Part shown: piece after piece, positions 1 to 8,727 of the stretch | Layout of the letters: the number at the start of each line of letters is the position of its first letter | Position numbering within the stretch: position 1 is the stretch's first letter | Assembly: GCA_035403355.1 (NCBI GenBank) | Contig: DAONFA010000027.1 | Coordinates: forward strand, 1-36,071 | DNA length: 36,071 nucleotides | Direction: 5' to 3' | Source of the DNA: Candidatus Cloacimonas sp. | Lineage (GTDB): Bacteria > Cloacimonadota > Cloacimonadia > Cloacimonadales > Cloacimonadaceae | Notes under the pieces: generated by a model | What the model saw: the letters and a program-made list of their open reading frames with translations, nothing else | Databases searched by the model: none | What the model was told of the DNA's origin: nothing | Position numbers and translations under genes: made by a program

Positions 1-138
1 GACCTCCTGGTCAATCCCTTCTTGTGCTTGGACGACGAGGACATCGTCCTTCCGAATAGAAAAGCCCCTTAGGGCGACACAAAAATAGCGATGGTGGCGT
101 AAGCCCCTCGGGAAATGCAAGCTACAATATCTTTTCAT
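1..138 (-). CDS. Possible partial small ORF running through a REP-like repeat and off the window edge
   Basis: Reading the minus strand from the ATG at 138-136, the frame stays open for 46 codons to the window edge. A purine-rich Shine-Dalgarno-like stretch (AAGGGG) lies about 8 nt upstream. The product begins MKRYCSLHFPRGLRHH and later contains DDVLVVQAQEGIDQEV. I recognise no domain. Codons 9-26 are encoded by the first copy of the 54-nt REP-like repeat, and the rest by GC-richer DNA that also holds a small inverted repeat (GGACGA...TCGTCC, 31-50). It may be a real but incomplete gene, a repeat-derived decoy frame, or the remnant of a mobile element. Low confidence because the repeat alone could generate an open frame. 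Confidence 0.2.
   Translation of the reverse strand, partial: MKRYCSLHFPRGLRHHRYFCVALRGFSIRKDDVLVVQAQEGIDQEV
61..114. repeat. REP-like 54-nt palindromic repeat, copy 1
   Basis: This stretch and 157-210 differ at a single base as read by eye (ATGG versus ACGG). The unit holds a short perfect hairpin, GCCC-CTTA-GGGC, followed about 15 nt later by a second imperfect stem (CGAxGG...CCCTCG). Two hairpins joined by an AT-rich linker are typical of REP/BIME-type intergenic elements mobilised by RAYT transposases, but no such transposase lies in this window, so that link is inference. A diverged relative is at 17707-17756. Confidence 0.7.
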
Positions 139-156
139 CCTTTTTCCCCTTTCCTG

Positions 157-210
157 AAAGCCCCTTAGGGCGACACAAAAATAGCGACGGTGGCGTAAGC
201 CCCTCGGGAA
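157..210. repeat. REP-like 54-nt palindromic repeat, copy 2
   Basis: Second copy of the unit at 61-114, in the same orientation and 96 nt away. It lies just downstream of the stop codon of the M6 metalloprotease gene, so its hairpins may also act as a weak 3' end or RNA stabiliser for that transcript. I see no separate intrinsic terminator for that gene. Confidence 0.7.
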
Positions 211-251
211 AAAATGTTATTCAATTAAACTGATTGCTTTTCCTTCAGCGT

Positions 252-2831
252 TCACTTCAATTTCAGCAATTTGCTTGTAAGCGTTATCCCTCCTGTTTCT
301 ATACGGCAAAAATAAATACCGTTCCCAACCTGACGACCCGCAATATCTGTTCCGTTCCACTCCAGTTCATAATTTCCGGCTTTTTTATTTTCTTTCTGCA
401 AGGTTGTAACCTTTTGCCCCTTAAGATTATAGATGGACAGAGTTATTTCTCCGCTTTCCGGCAGGGTAAACTTTATTTTCGTTTTAGCAGAAAAGGGATT
501 GGGATAGCTGGAAAGTGCAATATTTGGTGCTGGAATAACCGGATCATCACAATCAACAATAGGATTTGGCTTTTGCAAAAGCAGTTCTATTGCGGCAGCA
601 CCGGCAATTCCTCTACCTAAAGCATCAGTCCAAATCCGGTTTGGTTCAGAAAGCCAGCTGTGACCACAAGCAGCATTTTGGTCAAAGGCAATATTCTGAT
701 ATTCAAACAGGTTCAAGATCACTGCAATTTGTCCTGAAATATGCGTGGTATCAGTAACCGGATAAATATAATTCGGATCGTAGGTAGCATTAAAGATATA
801 ACCTAAATCCAGCAAAACCTGATCGGTTATAGTGTTTGGGGTAAAACGATTGATTTGTGCAGTTACCAATCCCGGAATTTCAGGTTCACCCCAGGAATCG
901 GGAGAAAACCTGAACCGAAGTCCTTTCACAATGTATTCCTGAGTTCCCAAATCCATATCTATGGCTACTGTCACCGGAATTGCCCCTCTTCCATATTCAA
1001 ACCAAATTGGAGAAGAAGAAAGCCAGGAAAACCAGTTTTGCATATTTGGATCAATTATTCGGTAATAGATATTCAGGTTTGTAGTTAATTCCGAAGAGGA
1101 TACAGCCGTAATTCCAATATTATGAACTCCGGGGGTTAATAAGGAACTATTAATAATACCGGTAAAGGGCTCGCTATTTGCCGTGTAAACCAAACTTCCA
1201 TTTAAAGAATATTCCACTCTTAATAAAGCATTGGCAGGATCGGTAAGCTGAGGTTCTATTTCAATTGTTGCCAAGGGCAGCATAGAACCGCTGGCAGGAG
1301 TTATGGAACTAATTACAGGAGCCATTGTAGCAGCAGGAGAAGAAATTGTGAAACTGATGGTCTCCCCTGTTTCAGTTATATTATTGATGTTCACGGGAAA
1401 AATAGTTCCGTCATTGAGAAAGGGCTGCGGATTGGTATATACATTGAAAGCAGTTCTATAGCTATCAGCACTGAAAGTTGCTTCGGCAACTAATCCGTTA
1501 TTAGTAACCGTTCCGTTGGGTCGGTAAACATAAATTTCATCGGGAGGTCCATCAGCATTGCCATCATACTCTTGATCAACTCTATAAATCAATAGCCCCG
1601 AACCAGGTAATTTATCTTCAAAAATATCACTGCTTTTCTTCCTGTATTCAAAAAATAGATACTGATTGGCATAACCGGCAATAGGATATTTAAAAACATT
1701 ATTAGTATTGGAAGTTACGGGATTTAAGGTATAAGTATTACCAATTTGAATTTCGGGAACAGCGGAAATCCATTCGCCATATTGATATTTCATATACATT
1801 AAAGGATGCGCATCTCCACTTTCCATAATATCCCAACAACCGACAGGCGTTATACCGTTAAAAGTGTAATGATATAAATCTGGTGCCCCGGCACTGTGGA
1901 ACATTTCATGGCAAAGAGTGCATACATCATTCTGGTCTTCAGGTTGAAAAGTAAAATCCCAAACCCTTTTTCCGTTAATATATGTATGATAAGTATATAA
2001 ACCCCAACGGTGTGCCCAAAGAAGATCAGACCAGGCAGAATGAGGTCCCCTGATGATAAAACACACATTATCCACATAATTATCGTTATCGGCATCAATA
2101 TTTAAAGAGGTGGGAACCTGGGAAGAAATAGCATATATTGCATCGTTAAGAAGGGTGTGTTCCCGTTCTGTTCTATCATATTCATCCCAATAGCCATTAG
2201 TATTTGTAACCGCATTATAGGGAAGAAAATAACTACGGGGATGGCTATCCTGATAGGATAAATTTATATCATCCGCACAAACCGGATAGTGATATGTCAT
2301 ATAATGCAATTGATTGTAACTAACTTTCTGAAAATAGCTCCGTAAGCTGACTGCATTATCTCCAACCTCATTAAAACGAGCATTATATACAGAGCGGGGA
2401 ATTTCAAATTCGGTCTGATCGCTAAACCGAATGTAAACACATAAGTTATTTACAGAGCCGGTATTAGGTCCGCGTTCATTGCTTCTTTTATGCGTCTTCA
2501 TAAAGTCAATTTTTCTCTGCCTTGCTTCCCGGGATATATCAATATTGGGCGCTAAACCTATTTCTTCAGGGTTTACTGTCCCATAACGATACACCGAAGG
2601 AACCGGTTCAACCTGATTTACGGTTGCATAATAGTAATAGCCGTCAACGGAACTTTGAATAACAGTAAAACCTTTCGCATCATGTAAACGATTGGTATAT
2701 TCATCACCACTGGCAAACAGATTTAAAACTGAACCATCAGGTTGAGTTACAGCTGAGGGAAGATTCCAAAAAGGAGCTCCGCAACATAAAAGGGGAAATA
2801 AACTTACTACGACGACAAGATATTTCTTCAT
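252..2831 (-). CDS. Secreted M6-family zinc metalloprotease with C-terminal sorting domain
   Basis: Predicted 859-residue secreted peptidase. The zinc site is HEMFHSAGAPD near residue 308, matching the HExxHxxGxxD motif of M6 (immune inhibitor A-like) peptidases, followed by a WDIMESG segment that may be the Met-turn. The N terminus (MKKYLVVVVSLFPLLCC) is a signal peptide. After the catalytic region come an Ig-like segment and a low-complexity stretch. The last roughly 80 residues (SSYPNPFSAKTKIKF, a GxxVT segment, then NGIYFCRI) are a FlgD-like/type IX-style C-terminal sorting domain. I chose the start at 2831 rather than 2888 because AGGAG sits 6 nt upstream and the signal peptide begins there. 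Substrate unknown; probably an extracellular protein-degrading enzyme. The type IX machinery is not in the window. Confidence 0.88.
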   Translation of the reverse strand: MKKYLVVVVSLFPLLCCGAPFWNLPSAVTQPDGSVLNLFASGDEYTNRLHDAKGFTVIQSSVDGYYYYATVNQVEPVPSVYRYGTVNPEEIGLAPNIDISREARQRKIDFMKTHKRSNERGPNTGSVNNLCVYIRFSDQTEFEIPRSVYNARFNEVGDNAVSLRSYFQKVSYNQLHYMTYHYPVCADDINLSYQDSHPRSYFLPYNAVTNTNGYWDEYDRTEREHTLLNDAIYAISSQVPTSLNIDADNDNYVDNVCFIIRGPHSAWSDLLWAHRWGLYTYHTYINGKRVWDFTFQPEDQNDVCTLCHEMFHSAGAPDLYHYTFNGITPVGCWDIMESGDAHPLMYMKYQYGEWISAVPEIQIGNTYTLNPVTSNTNNVFKYPIAGYANQYLFFEYRKKSSDIFEDKLPGSGLLIYRVDQEYDGNADGPPDEIYVYRPNGTVTNNGLVAEATFSADSYRTAFNVYTNPQPFLNDGTIFPVNINNITETGETISFTISSPAATMAPVISSITPASGSMLPLATIEIEPQLTDPANALLRVEYSLNGSLVYTANSEPFTGIINSSLLTPGVHNIGITAVSSSELTTNLNIYYRIIDPNMQNWFSWLSSSPIWFEYGRGAIPVTVAIDMDLGTQEYIVKGLRFRFSPDSWGEPEIPGLVTAQINRFTPNTITDQVLLDLGYIFNATYDPNYIYPVTDTTHISGQIAVILNLFEYQNIAFDQNAACGHSWLSEPNRIWTDALGRGIAGAAAIELLLQKPNPIVDCDDPVIPAPNIALSSYPNPFSAKTKIKFTLPESGEITLSIYNLKGQKVTTLQKENKKAGNYELEWNGTDIAGRQVGNGIYFCRIETGGITLTSKLLKLK

Positions 2832-3016
2832 TTCTATCTCCTGATACAAAATAAAGCAATATTCATACCTGTTCCAGGAAAAAGACAAAAGGGCATAAAG
2901 GCAGTTGAAGAAAAACGGTTCGGTATATTCCTATTTTACCGGCTTAAACTGCTAACTCAAAACCCAGCTTGCCCTTGGTAAATAGAAGCAATATCAATCC
3001 TGAAAAGAACCCGATA

Positions 3017-3115
3017 TTTTTCCAATAACCCTCCGATATAAATCCCGTATCGTTCCCATATCACGATACGGGAATGATACCGGAATCTCATCTCCCGCAT
3101 AACGCAAAAAAAAGG
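3017..3115 (+). repeat. Degenerate copy of the large palindromic module
   Basis: This stretch aligns by eye with the start of the duplicated block at 35303-35640 and 17935-18272: AATAACxCTCCGATAT, then a 46-bp palindrome (here 3041-3086), then GCATAxxGCAAAAAAA and GGAACTG. The palindrome has lost symmetry at several positions, and most of the downstream sequence that follows it in the other two copies is missing, so the module runs almost directly into the hairpin element at 3130-3247. It looks like an old, partly deleted copy. Confidence 0.65.
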
Positions 3116-3129
3116 GAACTGCTACGCTT

Positions 3130-3247
3130 TTTGTTTTAACTCACAATTTTGAAATGAGGAGAACAGTAATAATCGGGTTGCCAATGTTTGTAATTCGTGG
3201 TTTGTGGTTACAGAGAGGGCTGTGGCAAAATTGTAAGTCAAAACAAA
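3130..3247 (+). repeat. 117-nt terminal-inverted-repeat hairpin element, copy A
   Basis: The left arm TGTTTTAACTCACAATTTTG and the right arm CAAAATTGTAAGTCAAAACA are imperfect inverted repeats enclosing about 75 nt. Inside are GTGGTTACAGAGAGGGC and related pieces shared with other copies. The interior of this copy is the most diverged of the forward copies. It sits between the metalloprotease gene and the terminator of the pilus operon. Confidence 0.75.
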
Positions 3248-3249
3248 CA

Positions 3250-3310
3250 TAAAAAACGCCCTCACTGCCAAAATAACCCGTAGGTAAGGTATAAGTTATT
3301 TCGGCAGTGA
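3250..3310 (-). terminator. Rho-independent terminator of the pilus operon
   Basis: On the minus strand, downstream of the pilC stop, TCACTGCCGAAATAAC pairs with GTTATTTTGGCAGTGA (16 positions, one of them a G.U pair) around a 17-nt loop. GGGCG and a run of T follow. The wobble pair is stable only in the minus-strand transcript, which matches the direction of the operon. It is the only clear terminator between the pilin gene and this point. Confidence 0.75.
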
Positions 3311-3355
3311 CGACTCTTAACTTAAGGGATGAACAAAATCCTCCCTCCGTGGAAC

Positions 3356-4609
3356 TTAGCGAAGTCCCTGGGACATTGCCTCTCCCAGATCAAAGATAGG
3401 CAGATAGATAACGACTATTATACTGCCTACAATAACAGCCATAAAGATTATCAAAAGCGGTTCTATCAACGAAGTTAAGCGGTCAATAACGGAATCCACA
3501 AGTTTTTCATAGAATTCTGCTGCTTTAGACAGCAATTTATCCATATCCCCTGTTTCTTCGCCAGTGGAAATCATTTGCAGCAATGTAGGCGGAAACATTC
3601 CAGTTTTGCGGAAAGAATTAGCTACGCCATAGCCCTCTTTAACCATCACTCTGGCTTTACGCACTGCACTTTCTATAACTGCATTCTGGACAACATTTTC
3701 GGTTAATTCCATAGTATCCATAATAGGGACTCCGGCAGCCATCAAAATACTGAAAGTCCGGGAAAATTTACTCATAATGGAATTGGAAATTACCTTACCG
3801 ATAACAGGTATTCTCAGTTTAACAGTATCAAAAATATAACGTCCCTTATCTGTAAGATTAACCAGGAAGAAGGTAAGGATTACCAGCAGCACAATAATTA
3901 TAAACATAAATACATTATTAGTGATAAAATTGCTGATACTTATAGCCACTCTTGTCGGTGCCGGTAAATCGGCATGGAAATTGGCATACACATCAGCAAA
4001 CATAGGAATGATGTAATAGAACATTCCCCATACCACAAAGAAAAGGAATATAATAATGAATATAGGATAAGCTAAAGCGCTGTAAACTTTACGCCTGGTA
4101 TCTTCAATTTTTTCCAGATAATCGGCTAATTCATCCAAAACCGTATGTAGGGTTCCAGAAACCTCACCAGCTGTAACTAAAGCTACATATAGCGGATTAA
4201 AAACCCCTGGATGTTGTTGCATTGCTTCGGAAAGAGAATAACCTTTGCGAATGTCATCTGAGAGTTTACGCAGAACTTTGGCAAATTTTTTATTCTTTTC
4301 TTCTTTTTCCAGGTCTGTAATAGCTTTTTCAATAGTGAGACCTGCTGAAAACATAGTAGAAAGCTGACGGGTAAAGAACACCAGGGTCTTTAAGCTTACC
4401 CCGGTTCTAAATTTATAGATAGCCAGCATAACTTTATCAAAGAGAGAGAGTTTGCCCTTAAAAGCACCCTCGGCAGCAGCTTTCACGCTGATGATGGTAT
4501 TGCCTTCTTTGGAAAGTTTATCTACCGCCACATCAAGGGTATCCGCTTTCAGCATACCCTCAATTCTGGCTCCCTTGGCATCTTTAATGATATAGGCAAA
4601 ATTTGGCAT
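3356..4609 (-). CDS. pilC: Type IV pilus inner-membrane platform protein PilC (GspF family)
   Basis: 417 residues, the usual PilC/GspF length. Two repeated T2SSF domains (roughly 75-198 and 278-400) alternate with hydrophobic segments around 185-205, 230-250 and 385-405. Typical family stretches include FTRQLSTMFSAGLTIEKA in the first repeat and TFSILMAAGVPIMDTMELT in the second. In known systems it recruits the extension ATPase to the base of the pilus and couples it to pilin insertion. A GGGAAGG Shine-Dalgarno lies upstream of the chosen ATG, and pilB ends 24 nt before it. This is the last gene of the operon. The GspF name is equally possible, but PilT and the pilin in the same unit favour a pilus. 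Confidence 0.95.
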   Translation of the reverse strand: MPNFAYIIKDAKGARIEGMLKADTLDVAVDKLSKEGNTIISVKAAAEGAFKGKLSLFDKVMLAIYKFRTGVSLKTLVFFTRQLSTMFSAGLTIEKAITDLEKEEKNKKFAKVLRKLSDDIRKGYSLSEAMQQHPGVFNPLYVALVTAGEVSGTLHTVLDELADYLEKIEDTRRKVYSALAYPIFIIIFLFFVVWGMFYYIIPMFADVYANFHADLPAPTRVAISISNFITNNVFMFIIIVLLVILTFFLVNLTDKGRYIFDTVKLRIPVIGKVISNSIMSKFSRTFSILMAAGVPIMDTMELTENVVQNAVIESAVRKARVMVKEGYGVANSFRKTGMFPPTLLQMISTGEETGDMDKLLSKAAEFYEKLVDSVIDRLTSLIEPLLIIFMAVIVGSIIVVIYLPIFDLGEAMSQGLR

Positions 4610-4633
4610 AGTGAGTTACCTTCCCGAAATTTA

Positions 4634-6343
4634 TTACTCAACCACGGTCATTTTTATGACTTCCCGGATGGTAGTGATTCCTTTTTTCATTTTGTTTATG
4701 GCAGCATCGTGAAGAGTGCGCATTCCATTTCTTATAGCTGCTTCCCGAATTAGGTCTTGATTTCCGCCTTCATAAATAATACTGCGGATATCAGGATTGA
4801 TCGTTAACAGCTCAAAGATGCCTTCTCGTCCCGAAAAACCCGTATTATCACAATGGACACAACCGGCTCCGATTTTGAAATTGATTTTACTTGCTTCTTC
4901 CTTTGTTAAACCGGCATCACTGATTTCCTGATCGGTAGGAGTATAATCCCTTTCACAGTGTTTACATATTTTCCGCACTAACCGTTGTGCCATCACTAAA
5001 GATAAAGAAGAACCAACCAGATAGGGTTTGATGCCTATATCTATCATACGGGTAATGGTGGCAGGAGCATCATTAGCATGCAAAGTGGTGAAAACCAGAT
5101 GACCGGTTAACGAAAATTTGATAGCTATATCGGCTGTTTCCTCATCCCGAATTTCTCCAATGAGAACAATATCGGGGTCTTGACGCAAAACGGAACGCAA
5201 GGCAGAACCGAAAGTGAGACCTATCTGTTCTTTAGTTTCAATTTGCGTTACCCCTTCCAGACGGTATTCAACAGGGTCTTCTACTGTAATGATGTTAGAT
5301 TCTATATCTTGAATTTCTTTTAGCGAAGCGTGAAGAGTGGTGGATTTTCCGCTTCCGGTAGGTCCTGAAACAATAATAATGCCATAAGGACGGCGGATAA
5401 CCTTTTTGAAGATTTCCATATCTTCCTGTTCAAAACCGAGGGTAGTAAGTTTGAAACCGAATTCCCCTTTATCCAAAAGACGCATCACTACCTTTTCTCC
5501 CAAAACAGTAGGAGTAATAGAAACACGCACATCCACACTCTTGATAGAGGTCTTTAAAGAAATATGACCATCCTGAGGTAAGCGACGCTCGGCAATATTT
5601 AATTTACTCATCACTTTAATCAGGGATATTAAACTGGGATGCATTCCAATTGGAGGAGTCATAACTTCTCTTAAAGCACCGTCAACACGAAAACGGATGC
5701 GGGAGACCTTAATCATCGGCTCTATATGTATATCTGTAGCTCCAGCTTTAATTGCTTCATTGATTATGAGGTTAACCATCTTCACAACCGGTGCATCTAC
5801 ATCTTCAGTAGCTGCAGCAATAGTGATTTCGTTCTCATCCTCATCAACCGCTACAAATTCAAAACCGCCTACCGCGTCTTCCACCTGACTGGTAGTACGA
5901 ATACTTTTATAATATTTTTCTATGGCATCGTGTAAAGAAGAATCGCCAATTAAAACGGGCTTAATGTTTTTCCCCAGGAGTTTCTTTAAGCTATCGGAAA
6001 CATTCAGATTCTCGGGATCGGTCATTGCTACAACTACCCCATCACCCTCTTCCCGTAATGCCAAAACTCTATTCTCCAAAGCATACGGTTCGGGAATTAA
6101 ACTGACAATACTTATATCCAGGTCCATCAGTTCGTTATCCTGAACAACATCATAGCCCAATTGTTGATGTAAAGCGGCAAGTAATTCATTTTCAGTTAAA
6201 TAACCCAGCTTGATAAGTGTCTCGCCCAATTTTAAACCGAAATTACTCTGTTTTACCAATGCTTCTTTTACTTGTTCTTCTGTTGTATATGCCTCGTGCA
6301 CAAGAATTTCTCCCAGCCGGGCAAATTGTGGATTATAAACCAT
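4634..6343 (-). CDS. pilB: Type IV pilus extension ATPase PilB (GspE family)
   Basis: 569 residues. The N-terminal MshEN/T2SSE-N region has two LG-repeats (RLGEILVHEAYTTEEQ and KLGETLIKLGYLTENEL). The ATPase core has Walker A GPTGSGKST near residue 327, an Asp-box/Walker B region (DPDIVLIGEIRDEETAD) and the His-box HLVFTTLHAND. The C-terminal tetracysteine zinc motif is CKHC...CVHC. It powers pilus extension with PilC. I chose the start at 6343 because AAGGA lies 7 nt upstream. The ATG at 6406 lacks a ribosome site and would place the N terminus inside an intercistronic inverted repeat (6378-6438). The two LG-repeats resemble the c-di-GMP-binding MshEN motif, though the first has Ala in place of the conserved Gly. 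Confidence 0.95.
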   Translation of the reverse strand: MVYNPQFARLGEILVHEAYTTEEQVKEALVKQSNFGLKLGETLIKLGYLTENELLAALHQQLGYDVVQDNELMDLDISIVSLIPEPYALENRVLALREEGDGVVVAMTDPENLNVSDSLKKLLGKNIKPVLIGDSSLHDAIEKYYKSIRTTSQVEDAVGGFEFVAVDEDENEITIAAATEDVDAPVVKMVNLIINEAIKAGATDIHIEPMIKVSRIRFRVDGALREVMTPPIGMHPSLISLIKVMSKLNIAERRLPQDGHISLKTSIKSVDVRVSITPTVLGEKVVMRLLDKGEFGFKLTTLGFEQEDMEIFKKVIRRPYGIIIVSGPTGSGKSTTLHASLKEIQDIESNIITVEDPVEYRLEGVTQIETKEQIGLTFGSALRSVLRQDPDIVLIGEIRDEETADIAIKFSLTGHLVFTTLHANDAPATITRMIDIGIKPYLVGSSLSLVMAQRLVRKICKHCERDYTPTDQEISDAGLTKEEASKINFKIGAGCVHCDNTGFSGREGIFELLTINPDIRSIIYEGGNQDLIREAAIRNGMRTLHDAAINKMKKGITTIREVIKMTVVE

Positions 6344-6377
6344 TACTTTATCCTTATTATGAAATTCACAGGTTATC

Positions 6378-6438
6378 CCGAACTTGCGGATCGGATATTC
6401 AAACAATTACTTTGTTAAATATCCAACCCGCAATTCGG
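6378..6438 (-). promoter_or_regulatory. Intercistronic imperfect inverted repeat upstream of pilB
   Basis: The 114-nt gap between the Ig-domain lipoprotein gene and pilB contains arms CCGAA..TGCGG...GGATATT and AATATCC...CCGCA..TTCGG, three paired blocks separated by small internal loops around an 18-nt loop. There is no T-run after it on the minus strand, so a full terminator is unlikely. It could be an RNA processing, stability or attenuation element that sets pilB/pilC level against the upstream genes. Function is inference. Confidence 0.45.
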
Positions 6439-6457
6439 ATTATTTTATACTTAATTA

Positions 6458-8725
6458 TTACCAGGGCGCAGTAGGATCAAACATAACTATCGTAACCGTA
6501 GTTTCTCTGGTAAGCAACGCTTCTATCAGTGTTCCTCTGAGGCGCATTGCTTTGGGCTGCGGTAAACCTTCAATCGGAGGAATACATTCTTGCGGTTTAA
6601 ATGCAACCTTGGCAATAGCATAACCATTGGCATCAGTTCGCAGCAACCAATATTCGTTCGGTGGTGATGATGGATCATAGATGGCATTGGGACTATAGAT
6701 GAAATGTCCCCCATCCGGAGCCAGGAACATTACCTTGGCATTACTAACTTGACACCCCTGCCCATCAGTAACATAGAAATAGATATCTGCGGCTTCATAG
6801 CTTACTTGAGCCAAGTCATACATCAATACTGCCGGTTGCGGCTCTATGTATGCCTCAGGTCCATTTAAAGGTAAAATGCATGGAGTATCTCCATAAATCT
6901 CGTTACCTGCAGAATCATTACCGCAGCTGGCGTGAATTGTAATGGTTTGATAGGTTAAAGTTCCATTATAAACAACATAGGTATAGGCAATACCAGCTGT
7001 AGAATCACCTTCAGCATTTATATTACCCGTATAGGATTCGGCAATAACTTGACAATTTATAGGATCGCCATTATTAGGGATAGAAAACCAAACAGTGGTT
7101 CCCCAATCTACAGGGTTATTATAACGGTCTTTAACATTAGCACCACATTGTACACGCCATAAACCACCGCCCAAATTAACCCCGGTATCAAAGCCGCTGA
7201 CGAACGAAGTTATTCCTCCTAAAACTGGAGGACCTGCATGGATTACGATATTGGTTTTTATGGAATAAATATAGCGGGTCCCATCTGCATTAACCCAAGA
7301 TGCTTTAATTCTTATTATCCCGGATTCTGTTCCGCTATTAACCGAAACCTGTGCTTCTCCACCGCTGGAGGTAACTTCAACAGAATCACCTGGAGCATAA
7401 CCATTGATATTAGCCCCCAGAGGAGGATTTGGATTATCTATTTTAAAGTATATCTTTTGCGGGGAATCTATCAAATTACCGTTAATATCTCTCAATTTAA
7501 CTCTTAAAATTGCAGATTGCAAACCCCCGGTATTAGCTACATTCAAGTTTATCTGGCTTTGCTGAGTGAAATCCAAAGAGTATAATTCGCTGGAGGTTAT
7601 CATAAAAACAGTAATTGCCTTCAATGTATCGCCATTAGCGCTTGCCTGGATGTTAGCTGCCCCCGCAGATAAACCCGGAGTAAACCTGACAGAGGCAACT
7701 CCATCGGATTGGGTATTTTGAGTAACTGTTTGTGTAGTATTTAAAAAAGAACCCAAATCAGTAGTGAATTTCACTGGCTCACGAGGACAGGGATTATAGT
7801 AAGCATCTGATAGCTCTGCATGAACGAAGATCCAGTTGGGACTATTAACAGAACTGGTATCTGCCTCTACTAAGTTATCATTCACTTGCACATAAGTTTT
7901 CAGCTGTATTTTTGAAGGATTTCCCGGTTCAATCACAATTACCCTTGAGTCCGAAGCTTCTCCAATCGTAGCTGTAATTATGGCTTGTTCTGCCCCCGGC
8001 ATAGTTGTGGCATGAGTTCCGGAATTGTATTTTACTGTAGCTCGCCCATTATAAGTTCCAGCTATCGTAGTTGCGCCTATTTCGCTCCCGGCGCTATCTA
8101 CAAAGTAACCCTTTTCGTTACAACTGAAAGTAATTAATGTATTATTGGGAACTGGCTGCCCTTCTACATTGGTAGGAATTGCAATTACATCTATCACTTG
8201 CATAATAGCCATATTAAAGGGTGTATCGGGACGCGGAAGTTTCAGTTCAACATTGTCAACCTCAGGAATTTCCCTTACTTCTACATTAACTGCAGTAGAA
8301 TCCTGCCAGATTAAAGTGTCGCCACTGGCATCATAATTTCTCACTATGGCAGAAATCGTAGCCATCCCTATATCACCTCCATACCAGTAAAATGTAGTTT
8401 TGGCAACTCCACTGCTATCGGTAGGAACATCAGAGATAATTCTACCTAAATCGGTTTTAAATTTTACCATTTGGTTAACAACCCCAAAGCCCTCTCCATC
8501 TTTCACTTCTGCCTCTATAATAGAATAGGTTATGCCATAATCGGCATAAATGGTTTCCGGGCTTGCCATTATGGAGGTTATATATCTTTCCGCTGATGCC
8601 TCAGGTGGCAAAGGAACCGGTGCTACAATAGGCGGGGGGTTTCTTTTATCGCAACTCGCACTGAAACTGACCAATACTATCAGCAACAAGGTGAATATTG
8701 ACATTAAGGAGCTATATTTTTTCAT
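6458..8725 (-). CDS. Large lipoprotein with invasin/intimin-type Ig-like domains
   Basis: 755 residues. The N terminus (MKKYSSLMSIFTLLL... ending SFSASC) is a probable lipoprotein signal with acylated Cys25, although the -3 position is Ser rather than the usual Leu. The rest is built of repeated beta-rich segments with the pattern of bacterial Ig-like domain 1 (Big_1): SIIEAEVKDGEGFGVVNQMVKF..TDLG, VHAELSDAYYNPCPREPVKF..DLG, RVQCGANVKDRYNNPVDWGTTVWF. At least five such units are visible. It starts 2 nt after the secretin stop, and its Shine-Dalgarno lies in the Glu-rich end of the secretin gene, so the two are probably translationally coupled. Its place between secretin and PilB suggests an outer-membrane partner of the secretin, or a pilus-linked adhesin. 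No such protein is standard in pil operons. Function is inference. Confidence 0.8.
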   Translation of the reverse strand: MKKYSSLMSIFTLLLIVLVSFSASCDKRNPPPIVAPVPLPPEASAERYITSIMASPETIYADYGITYSIIEAEVKDGEGFGVVNQMVKFKTDLGRIISDVPTDSSGVAKTTFYWYGGDIGMATISAIVRNYDASGDTLIWQDSTAVNVEVREIPEVDNVELKLPRPDTPFNMAIMQVIDVIAIPTNVEGQPVPNNTLITFSCNEKGYFVDSAGSEIGATTIAGTYNGRATVKYNSGTHATTMPGAEQAIITATIGEASDSRVIVIEPGNPSKIQLKTYVQVNDNLVEADTSSVNSPNWIFVHAELSDAYYNPCPREPVKFTTDLGSFLNTTQTVTQNTQSDGVASVRFTPGLSAGAANIQASANGDTLKAITVFMITSSELYSLDFTQQSQINLNVANTGGLQSAILRVKLRDINGNLIDSPQKIYFKIDNPNPPLGANINGYAPGDSVEVTSSGGEAQVSVNSGTESGIIRIKASWVNADGTRYIYSIKTNIVIHAGPPVLGGITSFVSGFDTGVNLGGGLWRVQCGANVKDRYNNPVDWGTTVWFSIPNNGDPINCQVIAESYTGNINAEGDSTAGIAYTYVVYNGTLTYQTITIHASCGNDSAGNEIYGDTPCILPLNGPEAYIEPQPAVLMYDLAQVSYEAADIYFYVTDGQGCQVSNAKVMFLAPDGGHFIYSPNAIYDPSSPPNEYWLLRTDANGYAIAKVAFKPQECIPPIEGLPQPKAMRLRGTLIEALLTRETTVTIVMFDPTAPW

Positions 8726-8727
8726 TT

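Noticed and set aside
4634..6406. Upstream start for PilB at 6406
   Set aside because: No ribosome binding site, and the extra codons come from the intercistronic inverted repeat. The ATG at 6343 has a good AAGGA.
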